Below, piece after piece: positions 1 to 9,132 of a stretch of DNA of 64,000 bases. Every line of letters begins with the position of its first letter. Position 1 is the stretch's first letter. Origin of the DNA: Cyanobacteria bacterium SZAS-4 (GTDB lineage: Bacteria > Cyanobacteriota > Vampirovibrionia > Obscuribacterales > Obscuribacteraceae); NCBI GenBank assembly GCA_018266255.1, contig JAFEAT010000014.1, positions 62,001 through 126,000 of the forward strand. The letters run 5' to 3'. The notes under the pieces are model-generated. The model ran no database searches. It saw nothing but the letters and a program-made list of their open reading frames with translations, and was not told the DNA's origin. The translations under genes were made by a program, and so were the position numbers.

Positions 1-596
1 AGTACGTCACTCCGCTTATAGAAAAGGCTGTGAGCGCTGTTTGGGAGCAGATTCTGGTCTACAACAATCAACCGATCCATATTTTTTATCACTCCACTTG
101 CGCTGGTGGAACGAGCGAAGCGGTTAAGGTCTTTGGCTCTGGAGCCAGTAATATGCCGTATATGAGATGTGTGCCGTGCAAATTCTGCCAGGCATCTCCC
201 TTTTGGAAGCCGACAGTGACTCAGATTAAGACTGCCGAATTCAAGAAAGTATTTGAAGATCTTCCTGAAGTGAATAGGCTCGATTGCGCCAGGCGCCCAA
301 CTGCTCTGACTAGGTACAAGAACGGAAGGCGCATCGATATGAGCGGCTACCAATTCTGGATTAAATTAGGACAGAAGTTTGGCTGGGACAAAGCCCCAGG
401 CACGCGATTTGCATTGACTGAAAAAGCCGATCAAATCGAAGTCCAATCAACTGGAGCGGGTCACGGAGTGGGCATGTGTCAGTGGGGAGCGGCTGGGATG
501 GCCGCAAAAGGTAAAGGCTACGAAGACATTCTCAAGTTCTACTTTCCGGGCACTGCGATCCGTAAGCCGGAATTCTCCAAGAAGTCCAGCCATTAA
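1..596 (+). CDS. SpoIID/LytB-domain protein, 5' end outside the window
   Basis: The frame is already open at base 3 (reading Y-V-T-P-L-I-E-K before the first GTG at 30), so the gene begins upstream and this is its C-terminal part, about 198 residues. The patterns YHSTCAGGTSEA and GAGHGVGMCQWGA are typical of the C-terminal half of SpoIID/LytB domains, which act on or at peptidoglycan: SpoIID of Bacillus is a lytic transglycosylase and LytB stimulates an amidase. Non-sporulating bacteria, including cyanobacteria, also carry such domains, so sporulation is not implied. The catalytic Glu region would lie upstream and cannot be checked. Four Cys (in STCAGG, RCVPCKFC and GMCQW) suggest an exported, disulfide-containing domain. 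The protein ends with a short basic tail. Confidence 0.85.
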   Translation, partial: YVTPLIEKAVSAVWEQILVYNNQPIHIFYHSTCAGGTSEAVKVFGSGASNMPYMRCVPCKFCQASPFWKPTVTQIKTAEFKKVFEDLPEVNRLDCARRPTALTRYKNGRRIDMSGYQFWIKLGQKFGWDKAPGTRFALTEKADQIEVQSTGAGHGVGMCQWGAAGMAAKGKGYEDILKFYFPGTAIRKPEFSKKSSH

Positions 597-690
597 GGCT
601 CACGAGCATATCGCTCGGTTTTTAAGCGATATCGCTCTAAAATTTGAAGGGGCTCCGGTTGTCTTCTAAAGATCCGCATTGGCGCCGGGT

Positions 691-1365
691 CTACATGGTT
701 CCACCAAGATATCTGGTGACCAAAATCAGGGCGTCCTCGTCTTCGCGTGCATATTCGGCTAGTAACGTGTCTGCCACAATCCGTGGTCGCCCTTCGATCG
801 GCAACGCCCCGGCGAATTCAGGTCTCAGACCTGTCGTCGCTAGGATTAAAACATCACCGATGTGCACAGGATGGGTGTTTTCGCGGATGGTGAATTGATT
901 ATCTCCGACAAATCCCTGCTGCAGTTTCAGCCATCTGTAGCGAGGATCAGCCGTCGGCTTGCGATGGTGGATGTATCCATGCACGTTGCCGACGCCGAAC
1001 CAAGTTGCCGTGTGATAGGAAGTATTGAAGATGGTTGCGCTGATCGAGCAACCGCCGGTTTCTTTAGCGCAACGATCGGCTCGATTAAACAAATCCACGA
1101 GCGAATGGTGGGTGTATCCTTCAAAAATTTCCGCAGCAGCTTTGGCTGCGAAGTTGCCCTTCGGGCCGTCCTGTGTCGCATCGATGACAGCGACTAAGAA
1201 TCCGCTCGGAGTCGATTTTACGACTGAAGTCAGAGAACTGACATGGTCGACGTCTTTGGCTCGCCGCCCGACCGCCCACTCGACGACAGACGCCTGTGAT
1301 TGGTGCAGTTGAACTGGTGTAGTTTGCATGCTCATTAGTTCTGTACCTTGTGTAGAAACGCGCAT
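691..1365 (-). CDS. PP2C/RsbX-like serine phosphatase domain protein, possibly inactive
   Basis: This 224-residue protein has the outline of a small PP2C/SpoIIE-type phosphatase such as RsbX. It has a core strand ending in VAVIDATQDGP (usually VIDGxGHG), the middle stretch ETGGCSISATIF followed by FGVGNVHG (usually TRGxA.. and GVGN), and GDVLILATTGL (usually GDxLxLxTDGL). The family dephosphorylates Ser/Thr on anti-sigma antagonist proteins in partner-switching circuits. The Asp of the C-terminal DG pair, a metal ligand, is Thr here, so activity is doubtful. Starts at 1335 or 1329 would give a slightly shorter protein and are equally possible. The gene is divergent from the TPR gene at 1428, with a 62-base gap holding the promoters of both. 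Confidence 0.7.
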   Translation of the reverse strand: MRVSTQGTELMSMQTTPVQLHQSQASVVEWAVGRRAKDVDHVSSLTSVVKSTPSGFLVAVIDATQDGPKGNFAAKAAAEIFEGYTHHSLVDLFNRADRCAKETGGCSISATIFNTSYHTATWFGVGNVHGYIHHRKPTADPRYRWLKLQQGFVGDNQFTIRENTHPVHIGDVLILATTGLRPEFAGALPIEGRPRIVADTLLAEYAREDEDALILVTRYLGGTM

Positions 1366-1427
1366 TGCGCAGCCGTTAGTGTTATCATTCCAATTAACTT
1401 TGTCGCGGTAACGCTTAGGACACCAAC

Positions 1428-2408
1428 ATGGTTCCCGCCAAGGATGTTCCTCCAGGATTGACAGCTGATGAGTACTTAAAACTAAGTATTCAGTACCTGC
1501 TTATGAATTGGAAAAAGCAGATGGTCATTGCTGCCAAGAAAGCCATGGAAGGCGGCAATCCTATGAAGAAGCACAAGGTCGAAGGGCTCTCTGACGAGGA
1601 ATACAAGAAATTAGGAATGATGCTCGGCATCGTCGAGACGACGATGGAAATTGGCGATCAAGCCAACGAGGTCGTTCGTGGAGCTTTCGACGCCATGCAG
1701 CAGGCGGCTAATTTTGCCGACCAGGCCTTAAATGAGTTCGAGCCGATCACCGAGGTTAAAAACGAAGTTCAGAATGCGCTTAAATGGTGGACCGAGCAGG
1801 CGACCGAAGCGATTAACAAAGCTGTCGAAGAAATATTGCTACCAGTTCTCGGATTACCAACACGAGACGTTCCAGAGGGAATGTCTGCTGATGAGTATCT
1901 ACGCATCGCCAATCAATACAAGTCCATGGGGTGGACCGAACAGGCGCGTGATGCGCTTCTTATGGCAAACGAAATCGACCCACAAGACGTCGGTCCGAAG
2001 GCATTGCGTTATCTGAAGACTAAAATTCCGCGTCACCCTGTTCCTCATCATGCAGTGAAGAAAAACATTTGGGGACACAGTTTGTTTTTGCGCGGCGAAT
2101 TGGACGAAGCGAAAAAGACTTTCGAAGAGTTGATCCAAAACTATCCCGACTTTGAATGGCCTTATGGAAACTTAGGCGCCGTCTACATTCAGCAAGGAAA
2201 GATCAGCAACGCCAAAGATGTTTTATCGAAAGCAATCGATATCAACGGCGATTATTTGAATGCCTGGTTGCACCTTGCACGGGCTCGTGCTGCGGTTCTT
2301 GAAGTGCGCGAAGCGCAAAGCTGTATCGATAAGGCGATGAGATTAGATCCAGACGATCAAGCAGTGCAGTCATTGAAAACGCTGATTGAGTTTCTAAGTC
2401 AAATCTGA
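1428..2408 (+). CDS. TPR-repeat protein with an internally duplicated N-terminal motif
   Basis: A 326-residue soluble protein with no signal peptide. A motif of the form VPxGxxADEYLxxxxQY occurs twice, at about residues 7-23 and 152-168, each followed by a helix, so the N-terminal block was duplicated. Residues from about 205 to the end form tetratricopeptide repeats (for example the segments around GELDEAKKTFEELIQNYPD and GNLGAVYIQQGKISNAKDVL). TPRs bind other proteins; no catalytic motif is visible and no partner can be named. The middle (about 45-140) is helical and rich in Glu, Ala and Asn. It is convergent with the frameshifted gene at 2419, with 10 bases between. Confidence 0.85.
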   Translation: MVPAKDVPPGLTADEYLKLSIQYLLMNWKKQMVIAAKKAMEGGNPMKKHKVEGLSDEEYKKLGMMLGIVETTMEIGDQANEVVRGAFDAMQQAANFADQALNEFEPITEVKNEVQNALKWWTEQATEAINKAVEEILLPVLGLPTRDVPEGMSADEYLRIANQYKSMGWTEQARDALLMANEIDPQDVGPKALRYLKTKIPRHPVPHHAVKKNIWGHSLFLRGELDEAKKTFEELIQNYPDFEWPYGNLGAVYIQQGKISNAKDVLSKAIDINGDYLNAWLHLARARAAVLEVREAQSCIDKAMRLDPDDQAVQSLKTLIEFLSQI

Positions 2409-2418
2409 TACGTCACGC

Positions 2419-2959
2419 TTAAGGGAACTTCTTTCTTAAGACTGCTTTGATTTCTGTTTCTAATTTTTGCAATTCTGCATCGTTTTCGCACAGTTTTCGA
2501 GCCTGAAGTGTCTCGTGTAAACTCCATCCCGTTCGCTTGGAGTGACTAAGCGCGGTACGAATTCTTGTGCGAATTTGGCATTGAGGCAGCTTGATCCAAC
2601 AATTTCGGGTAACGTGACCATATCTCCTGCAAATATTTTCTGACAACTTCGATTTCATCGTTGCGCCAATTTTTCAGTTCGTAGTGCGCATTTTGACAAA
2701 CTTTGTTTTCCGGACCGGCGAAAGTGAGCAAGTTGTCCAGCTCGCTTTCACTTTTTTCATTGACTGGCGTGCCCTTGATTGGCGTGTCAATGACTGGCGA
2801 ACCGTCTGCCGCAACTCCAACTACCGTTTGTGCATGCGCCGCAAGCGGCTCTTCGCACAGAGCAGAAGGAATTGGAAAATAGAGGCACAGCAAAAGAATG
2901 CCGACACTCAAAAGCCTCGCTGCCGTGGTACTTGATGTCGACAAACGATGCATCCTCAC
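2419..2959 (-). pseudogene. Secreted hypothetical protein, probably split by a frameshift
   Basis: The 5' part (2959 down to 2546) encodes a signal peptide (hydrophobic run LLSVGILLLCLYF, likely cleavage after SALC or nearby) and about 110 further residues, ending with a stop in SHKNSYRA. A second frame running down to 2419 continues with a charged helix (LQARKLCENDAELQKLETE) that looks like a natural C-terminus. The two frames overlap across 2546-2658. The second ends only 10 bases from the neighbouring stop, as a real gene end often does. I read this as one gene with a +1/-1 shift around 2575-2610. No long homopolymer marks the site, so it may instead be two unrelated frames, with the true protein ending at 2546. 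Function unknown. Confidence 0.45.
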
Positions 2960-3098
2960 TGTTATACACGTATGCTAAGCAGGTTGTCGAGATAACCAGC
3001 AAACCGTTGCAAGTACGGCATGAACGTTGCGAAAACTTGCTGTATTCCTTCTCTTTACGATAGACTTGTCGGCTCAATCTTTTCTAAGGAGCTGACCG

Positions 3099-4277
3099 AT
3101 GCAGTCTCAACTCTCTAAAATCGCGTCCGCAAAAGCAAGCCAGTTTCAAGAATCAGTGATTCGTGAAATGTCCCGCCTGGCTGCAAAGCATAAAGCGGTC
3201 AATTTGGCTCAGGGGCTGCCTGATTTCCCTTGTCCGCCTGAATTGAAAGTGGCAGGGGCCGAAGCGCTCAATGACAATATCAACCAGTATGCTGTCACGT
3301 GGGGCGATGTCTTGTTGAGGCAAGCAATTGCAGAGAAAACCAAAATTTATTCAGGAATGACAGTTGATCCGGATAACGAAATCACTGTTTGTTGCGGCGC
3401 CACTGAAGCGATGGTAGCAACGATGTTAGCTCTCGTTGATCCAGGCGATGAAGTCATTGTCTTCGAACCGTACTACGAAAATTATGGACCAGATGCCATC
3501 TTATCTGGTGCCACTCCGAAGTATGTTTCGATGCATCCGCCGAACTGGGACTTCGACCCAAACGAGCTGGAGAAGGCGTTTAACGACAAAACTCGCGCAA
3601 TCATTTTGAACACCCCACACAATCCGACTGGAAAAGTGTTTTCGAAAGAAGAAATGCAAATCATCGCTAAGCTTTGTCAAAAGTGGGGCGTGCTCGCAAT
3701 TACAGATGAAATCTACGAGCACATTTTGTACGATGGCGCTAAGCATTATGCCATCGCTTCTTTTCCAGGTATGGAAGATTTGACCGTCACCATCAATAGT
3801 TTATCTAAAACATATAGCGTCACGGGCTGGAGAGTTGGTTGGGCAATCGCCAACAAGGAACTGACTTTGCCGATTCGCAAAGTGCATGATTTCTTGACCG
3901 TAGGGTCGCCTGCACCGCTTCAACGTGCTGGCGTAACTGCTCTGAAGATGCCTGACTCGTATTACAAAGGTCTCGAAGTTGAATACAACGAGAGCCGTCA
4001 ATACATGCTCGAAACGTTGGATATGATTGGTATTCCGTATTTCGAGCCGCAGGGTGCTTATTACGCCTTCTGTGACATCAGCAGTTTTGGTTATGATAAC
4101 GATCTCCATTTCACAAAACATCTTGTCGAGAATCTTGGAGTCGCTGTGGTGCCAGGGGCGAGCTTCTTCGGACCATCATCTAAAATCGCGCGCAACTATG
4201 TTCGATTCTGCTTCAGTCGACAGATGAGTACGCTGGTTGCAGGTCGTGAACGCTTGTTAAAGCTGAAACACGCCTAG
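3099..4277 (+). CDS. Class I/II PLP-dependent aminotransferase
   Basis: A 392-residue fold-type I transaminase of the AspC/kynurenine aminotransferase/methionine aminotransferase branch. It transfers an amino group from an amino acid to a 2-oxo acid using pyridoxal phosphate. The PLP-binding lysine is K237 in SLSKTYSVTGWR; N175 in NTPHNPTG, D203 in TDEIYE and the C-terminal Arg in YVRFCFS are the other expected cofactor and carboxylate contacts. Full length compared with the family (about 380-400). An AAGGAG ribosome site at 3086-3091 lies 7 bases before the ATG and fixes the start. It stands alone, with the RND operon 77 bases downstream. The amino donor cannot be fixed from sequence; bulky or sulfur-containing substrates are usual for the LAQGLPDFPCP-type N-terminus. 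Confidence 0.92.
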   Translation: MQSQLSKIASAKASQFQESVIREMSRLAAKHKAVNLAQGLPDFPCPPELKVAGAEALNDNINQYAVTWGDVLLRQAIAEKTKIYSGMTVDPDNEITVCCGATEAMVATMLALVDPGDEVIVFEPYYENYGPDAILSGATPKYVSMHPPNWDFDPNELEKAFNDKTRAIILNTPHNPTGKVFSKEEMQIIAKLCQKWGVLAITDEIYEHILYDGAKHYAIASFPGMEDLTVTINSLSKTYSVTGWRVGWAIANKELTLPIRKVHDFLTVGSPAPLQRAGVTALKMPDSYYKGLEVEYNESRQYMLETLDMIGIPYFEPQGAYYAFCDISSFGYDNDLHFTKHLVENLGVAVVPGASFFGPSSKIARNYVRFCFSRQMSTLVAGRERLLKLKHA

Positions 4278-4354
4278 AGCGGTGGATCTAGCGCCTTTTG
4301 CGCTAAACCGAATACGGTGCTAACAAGAGAATAATTCTCATTTGCTGGATAATT

Positions 4355-5632
4355 ATGTCAGTCAGCGCTAGCATAGCGATAGCGGACAACTCGATTCAGA
4401 TGGCACGTAACCTATCCAATATATCTTTGATTCTTCTATCGACCATGTTTTTGCATGGTTGTGAACATCATGCAGAGTCTTCCGAAGTAGCGCGTCCGCC
4501 GGCAACAAAAGCCGGAGGTGCAAGTTCAGTTGTGCTCAATCAGAAGGCTGCTGAACTGTCAGGCATTAAATCGTCTCTCATCCTTTCTGAGCCTGGCCAG
4601 GCTGAAATCAAAACGACAGGCGAGATCAAAGCGGCTGAGCCGAATGTCTTCCACATAAGCTGTATGGTGACTGGCCGAGTGATCGCCGATAAAGCTAACC
4701 TCGGTGATTACATCAAGGCTGGGCAGGTTCTGGCGCAAGTGCAAAATCCGGAAGTGACGAAAGTCGCCGGAGATTTTATGCATCAATTGCATCAAAACGA
4801 AGTCGAGCAAAAGCAAGCACAAGCAAAATTGACCCTGGCTGAGAAGACTTTAGAGCGAGTCACACAGCTGAACAAGGAAGGTATCGCGCCTCAGAAAGAT
4901 GTTCTGATGGCTCAAAATACGCGAGACATGATTGTTATCGAATTGCAGGGATTGAAGGAACATGTGGTTCATATTAATTCAGAGACTAGAGCGTTGTTGA
5001 AGCAGTACGGTGTGCAGCTCAGCGAAGCTGAAGACATCCGTCATATGCCGACCTCGAGTCCTCTTCGTTCGCCCAAAGCAGGTGTTATCATCGAGAAAAC
5101 GATTACATTAGGCGATGTGGTCGATACGACTAAGCCACTTTATGTGGTGGCAGATTTATCGACAGTCTGGTTGGACATCAATGTCTTCGACAAAGATATC
5201 GGCAAAGTGCAAATCGGTCAGATTGCCAATTTTAAAAGTGACAGCTTGCCTGGACGAATCATAACCGGACACGTCAGCTACATTCAGCCGCAAGCTGGTG
5301 ACAACAAAACATTCGTAGCCAGAGCGATTCTTCCAAATCCAAAGGCGCTTCTCAAGCCCGGAATGTTCGGACAAGTCGATATAGTCACCAAAAATTTATC
5401 GCGTGGAGCATATGTTCCAGACAGTGCGTTGCAGCAGTACAACAACGAAAGTTTCGTATTTTTAGATCGCGGCAATGGAAACTATCAGAAGCGAAAAATC
5501 ATTCTCGGGCAACGAATCATGGATGGATACCTCGTTAAATCAGGACTTGAAGTGGGCGAGCGAGTGGTCACTTCTGGTGCTTTGACTCTCAAGGCCGAGA
5601 TGCTAAAGAGCAGCTTCGGAGAAAGCGAGTGA
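4355..5632 (+). CDS. RND efflux periplasmic adaptor, CzcB/CusB type lipoprotein
   Basis: Membrane-fusion protein that links an inner-membrane RND pump to an outer-membrane channel. After the hydrophobic segment ISLILLSTMF a lipobox (FLHGC) is visible, so the mature protein is probably lipid-anchored. The ATG at 4400 (M16) would give a more normal signal peptide and may be the true start. A lipoyl/barrel-sandwich half (about residues 95-135, with VTGRVIADKANLGDYIKAGQ), a helical hairpin (about 138-225), the second lipoyl half (SPKAGVIIEKTITLGDVV) and a beta-barrel with PGMFGQVDI near the C-terminus follow in the usual order. It lies 4 bases upstream of the pump gene, clearly one operon. No His/Met-rich metal-binding tail is seen, so the metal cannot be named. 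Confidence 0.9.
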   Translation: MSVSASIAIADNSIQMARNLSNISLILLSTMFLHGCEHHAESSEVARPPATKAGGASSVVLNQKAAELSGIKSSLILSEPGQAEIKTTGEIKAAEPNVFHISCMVTGRVIADKANLGDYIKAGQVLAQVQNPEVTKVAGDFMHQLHQNEVEQKQAQAKLTLAEKTLERVTQLNKEGIAPQKDVLMAQNTRDMIVIELQGLKEHVVHINSETRALLKQYGVQLSEAEDIRHMPTSSPLRSPKAGVIIEKTITLGDVVDTTKPLYVVADLSTVWLDINVFDKDIGKVQIGQIANFKSDSLPGRIITGHVSYIQPQAGDNKTFVARAILPNPKALLKPGMFGQVDIVTKNLSRGAYVPDSALQQYNNESFVFLDRGNGNYQKRKIILGQRIMDGYLVKSGLEVGERVVTSGALTLKAEMLKSSFGESE

Positions 5633-5636
5633 AACA

Positions 5637-8600
5637 ATGGAAGAATTCTTCGCCAAGGTAACAAGATTTCGCCTGGCCGTCTGTCTTGTTTTCATAGCTT
5701 TCTTTGCGGCGGGAATTTATGCGCTGCTTAATTTGCCGATCGATGCTTTTCCTGATTTGGCGAACAATCAAGTTCAAGTCTTGACTGAAGCTCCGTCGAT
5801 GGGACCGCTTGAAGTCGAGCAACTCGTCACGATTCCGATTGAATCGATCATGAACGGTCTGCCTAACATTGTACAGGTTCGTTCTCTGTCTAAATATGGT
5901 TTGTCTGTCGTAACAGTTGTTTTCAAAGATAACGTTGACACTTACTTTGCTCGCCAAATAGTTTTCGAACGAATGCAAACGGCACGAACACGCATTCCGG
6001 CTGAGTGCTCTCCACAGCTTGGACCCACCAGCACTGCCATGGGTGAAATATTTCAATACACCGTCACTGGTGCCGATAAGTCACTTACGGATTTGAAAAC
6101 CCTGCATGACTTTGACATCAAATATCAGTTACGCACCGTTCCCGGGGTGGCCGAAGTAAACACCTGGGGCGGTTTTACAGACGAGTATGTTGTTACCGTC
6201 GAACCAACTCAGCTGCAAAAATACAATCTAACTCTTCAAGATGTATTCGCCGCCATCCGTCAGAACAACGAAAACTTTGGCGCTGGAATCATCAATCACG
6301 AAAAGGAGCAATACGTCGTTCGCGGACTTGGTCGAGTCAATTCGCTGGATGGTATAGAGAACATCATCGTCAAGCGCAAAGACGGTGTGCCTGTGCTACT
6401 TAGAGACGTGGCGACTGTCGCTCACGGCAGTGCTCTTCGCCAGGGTGCATCTACCAGAGATGGCGAAGGCGAAGCGATTGTTGGGCTCGTTATGATGCTA
6501 AAAGGCGAAAACAGTCGGGACGTTATCGCGCGTGTCAAAGACAAAATTCGAGCTGTTCAAAAGACACTGCCCGAAGGCGTTTCGCTGCAACCATTTTACG
6601 ATCAGTCGGGACTCGTCGAACAAACAATCGACACCGTTCGAAGCAATTTGCTTGAAGGCGGGTTTCTCGTAATCGCCGTGCTATTGCTCATGGTCGGTAA
6701 TCTCAGAGCGGCATTAATCGTGGCATTAGCGATTCCGCTTTCTATGACATTTTCTTTCATCGGAATGCGTTGGCTGGGCATCACCGCCAATATCATGAGT
6801 CTCGGCGCTGTAGATTTTGGCATGATTGTCGATGGGTCGATTGTCATGGTCGAAAACATCATGCGCAACATGAGTCACGCCGGAAATGCCAGCAAGACCG
6901 AAGTGATTCAGCTATCGGTGAGGCAAGTTTGCCGCCCCATTCTCTTTGGCATTCTAATCATCGCAGTCGTTTACCTGCCGGTGTTGTGCCTCGAAGGCAT
7001 GGAATTCAAAATGTTTGCGCCCATGGTAATCACTGTCTGTTCTGCTCTGTTTGGTTCGCTGCTGATTTCTTTGCTCCTCGTGCCGGTGCTTTGCAGTCTC
7101 CTTTTGCCGAACAAGGTAGTTGAGCGTGAGAGTCTTATCCTCAAAGTCGTGACCCCACCGTATCTGGTGCTCTTTGATTGGGTTCTCAAGCACAGGTTTA
7201 TAACTATTTCTCTGGCTGTTCTGGCTCTCTGTGCAGCTCTTGGCTCTGTTCCATTCCTTGGAACTGAGTTTGTTCCGAAGCTCGACGAAGGCGACATTCT
7301 TGTCGAGCTTAAAAACGTACCGAGCATTTCGTTGCAAGGAGCAATTGAAGTTGCCACTCATGCAGAAGCGTTGATCAAACAGTTGCCAGAAGTGAAAACT
7401 TGCGTTTCTCGCACTGGCCGTCCGGATCTTGCCACTGATCCGATGGGTGTGTACGCATCAGATCTGATCGTCATTCTCAAGCCTAAAAAGGATTGGCAAA
7501 CTGGAGTGACGAAAGAGGCTGTCACAGCCAAAATACGAACAATGTTGGAAGCGCAGATTGCGGGCGCGCAATTTAATTTCACTCAACCCATTGCAATGCG
7601 AGTAGACGAGCTTGTTTCAGGCGTTCGTGCAGATGTGGCTGTCAAACTGTTTGGCGACGACATGGACTACCTGCAGAAAGAGGCAGCTTCAATTCAAAGT
7701 GTGATTGCTTCTGTTAAAGGTTCAACAGATCTACAGGTGGAAAGAGTTTTTGGCACGGCGCAGATTTTGATCATTCCCAATCGAACCAAACTGGCTCGCT
7801 ATGGAATCACCGTAGACGACATTCGACAAATCTCCGAAACCGCAATTATTGGAACACCTGTTTCGCAAGTTCTCGAAGGTCGCAAGAGATTCGACTTGCG
7901 CGTCAAACTTCCAAAAGGCAGCGATTTGGAACCAGCAAATGTTGGCGACTTATTGGTAGAAGCGGCCGGCGGGCAGCGCATTCCACTTAGCCAACTTGCT
8001 GAAATCCGCATGGAACAAGGAATGGAGCTGGTAAACCGTGAGGACGGACAGCGTCGTATCGTTGTTCAATGCAATGTGCGCGGACGAGATGTTGGATCGT
8101 TTGTAGCTGAGTGTCAAAAGAAATTGGACGCGCAAATCAAGCTGAAACCCGGATATTATATGACTTGGGGCGGTCAGTTCGAAAATCAAGAGCGGGCTAT
8201 GAAGCGGCTTTCGTATGTTGTGCCCGTGTCTATTTTGATCATCTTCATTTTGCTCACATTCACCTTTGGAGCGATAAAAGAGGCGTTGATTGTTCTGTTG
8301 AACGTTCCTTTCGCCCTTATTGGTGGCATCATGGCGCTGTGGATGCGGAGCATGTACTTAAGTGTGCCTGCGACAATTGGATTCGTGGCGCTCTTCGGAG
8401 TGGCTGTCTTAAATGGACTTGTTCTCATTTCTGCGGTCAACAGGGCAGTTGCTGATGGCGATAACGTTAACACTGCGCTGCGTAAGAGCGTTGAAACTCG
8501 TCTGCGTCCTGTTTTGATGACAGCACTGGTGGCTTCGCTAGGATTCTTGCCGATGGCTTTATCGCAAGGTGCAGGGGCTGAGGTTCAGAAGCCGCTGGCG

Positions 8601-8735
8601 ACCGTCGTGATTGGCGGATTGTGCAGCTCAACGATACTGACATTGCTTGTTCTGCCGGCTGTGTATGCGCTTGTGTTCAGCAAACGTGCAGCACGCAAAG
8701 AAGAAGACGCGGAAGTTGAGAACGTCGCGTTGTAA
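5637..8735 (+). CDS. Heavy-metal RND efflux pump, CzcA/CusA family
   Basis: A 1032-residue inner-membrane proton-driven exporter of divalent or monovalent metal ions; family members are about 1030-1060 residues, so it is complete. The N-terminal helix leads into NLPIDAFPDLANNQV, a hallmark of the HME branch. The fourth transmembrane helix carries DFGMIVDGSIVMVEN (about residues 393-407), whose two Asp and one Glu match the proton-relay residues of CzcA. Two large periplasmic loops (about 35-335 and 555-860) and twelve predicted helices follow the RND duplication. It is co-transcribed with the adaptor gene 4 bases upstream. No outer-membrane factor or metal regulator is adjacent. The 3' end sits in a 20-bp tandem duplication (8727-8766). 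Confidence 0.94.
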   Translation: MEEFFAKVTRFRLAVCLVFIAFFAAGIYALLNLPIDAFPDLANNQVQVLTEAPSMGPLEVEQLVTIPIESIMNGLPNIVQVRSLSKYGLSVVTVVFKDNVDTYFARQIVFERMQTARTRIPAECSPQLGPTSTAMGEIFQYTVTGADKSLTDLKTLHDFDIKYQLRTVPGVAEVNTWGGFTDEYVVTVEPTQLQKYNLTLQDVFAAIRQNNENFGAGIINHEKEQYVVRGLGRVNSLDGIENIIVKRKDGVPVLLRDVATVAHGSALRQGASTRDGEGEAIVGLVMMLKGENSRDVIARVKDKIRAVQKTLPEGVSLQPFYDQSGLVEQTIDTVRSNLLEGGFLVIAVLLLMVGNLRAALIVALAIPLSMTFSFIGMRWLGITANIMSLGAVDFGMIVDGSIVMVENIMRNMSHAGNASKTEVIQLSVRQVCRPILFGILIIAVVYLPVLCLEGMEFKMFAPMVITVCSALFGSLLISLLLVPVLCSLLLPNKVVERESLILKVVTPPYLVLFDWVLKHRFITISLAVLALCAALGSVPFLGTEFVPKLDEGDILVELKNVPSISLQGAIEVATHAEALIKQLPEVKTCVSRTGRPDLATDPMGVYASDLIVILKPKKDWQTGVTKEAVTAKIRTMLEAQIAGAQFNFTQPIAMRVDELVSGVRADVAVKLFGDDMDYLQKEAASIQSVIASVKGSTDLQVERVFGTAQILIIPNRTKLARYGITVDDIRQISETAIIGTPVSQVLEGRKRFDLRVKLPKGSDLEPANVGDLLVEAAGGQRIPLSQLAEIRMEQGMELVNREDGQRRIVVQCNVRGRDVGSFVAECQKKLDAQIKLKPGYYMTWGGQFENQERAMKRLSYVVPVSILIIFILLTFTFGAIKEALIVLLNVPFALIGGIMALWMRSMYLSVPATIGFVALFGVAVLNGLVLISAVNRAVADGDNVNTALRKSVETRLRPVLMTALVASLGFLPMALSQGAGAEVQKPLATVVIGGLCSSTILTLLVLPAVYALVFSKRAARKEEDAEVENVAL

Positions 8736-8766
8736 ATTTGCTCGGTGCGTTGTAAATCAGCTCGGC
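8727..8766. repeat. 20-bp imperfect tandem duplication spanning two convergent stops
   Basis: Two adjacent 20-base units, 8727-8746 and 8747-8766, both beginning GCGTTGTAAAT and ending GCTCGG plus one base, differ at three positions. The first contains the TAA of the RND pump gene; the second contains the stop of the convergent TMEM14-like gene (TGA on the minus strand at 8757-8759). A simple slippage duplication is the likely origin. Confidence 0.7.
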
Positions 8767-9086
8767 ATAGCCATGTAGGCGAGTGCACTGATGACCTGAC
8801 CGATGACGCAGAAGATCAAAATCATACCGGCAGGCATAAACTTTTTAGTCTTCTTCAATCTCATTGCAAAAACTGTGTCCAAAAGCGCGTAGGCAACAAA
8901 CGCGCCGATCGTGGCTTCCTTCGCGTGACCTGCCATTGCGATTGCAAACAGAGCGCCTAAGACAATGCCGCTGATTACACCCGAAATCAGGGAAGCTTTA
9001 CTCTGAGCCTTTACGAAACCCATCACTCCGCCAGCTGCTACAAGAACAGCCATGAAAAGTGTGTAATAGCGCGAAATATCGATCAT
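8757..9086 (-). CDS. TMEM14-family small membrane protein
   Basis: A 109-residue protein with four hydrophobic segments (about residues 7-25, 33-52, 60-78 and 84-104), Gly/Ala-rich, with the pattern GxVxGxxxGxxF and a short Lys-rich loop (RLKKTKK) before the last helix. This length and helix pattern match the TMEM14/UPF0136 family, found in cyanobacteria, plants (FAX-type fatty-acid export proteins) and animals. The bacterial role is not established; lipid or fatty-acid transport is a guess from the plant proteins. It stands alone, convergent with the RND operon. Confidence 0.8.
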   Translation of the reverse strand: MIDISRYYTLFMAVLVAAGGVMGFVKAQSKASLISGVISGIVLGALFAIAMAGHAKEATIGAFVAYALLDTVFAMRLKKTKKFMPAGMILIFCVIGQVISALAYMAMPS

Positions 9087-9132
9087 ACGGTCACCATCAG
9101 TAGTTATGGGTCAAACTTATCATAGTGACAAC

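Noticed and set aside
862..1197. Plus-strand frames at 644-1312
   Set aside because: They are antisense to the PP2C-like gene, whose motifs and length are coherent; no domain in the plus frames.
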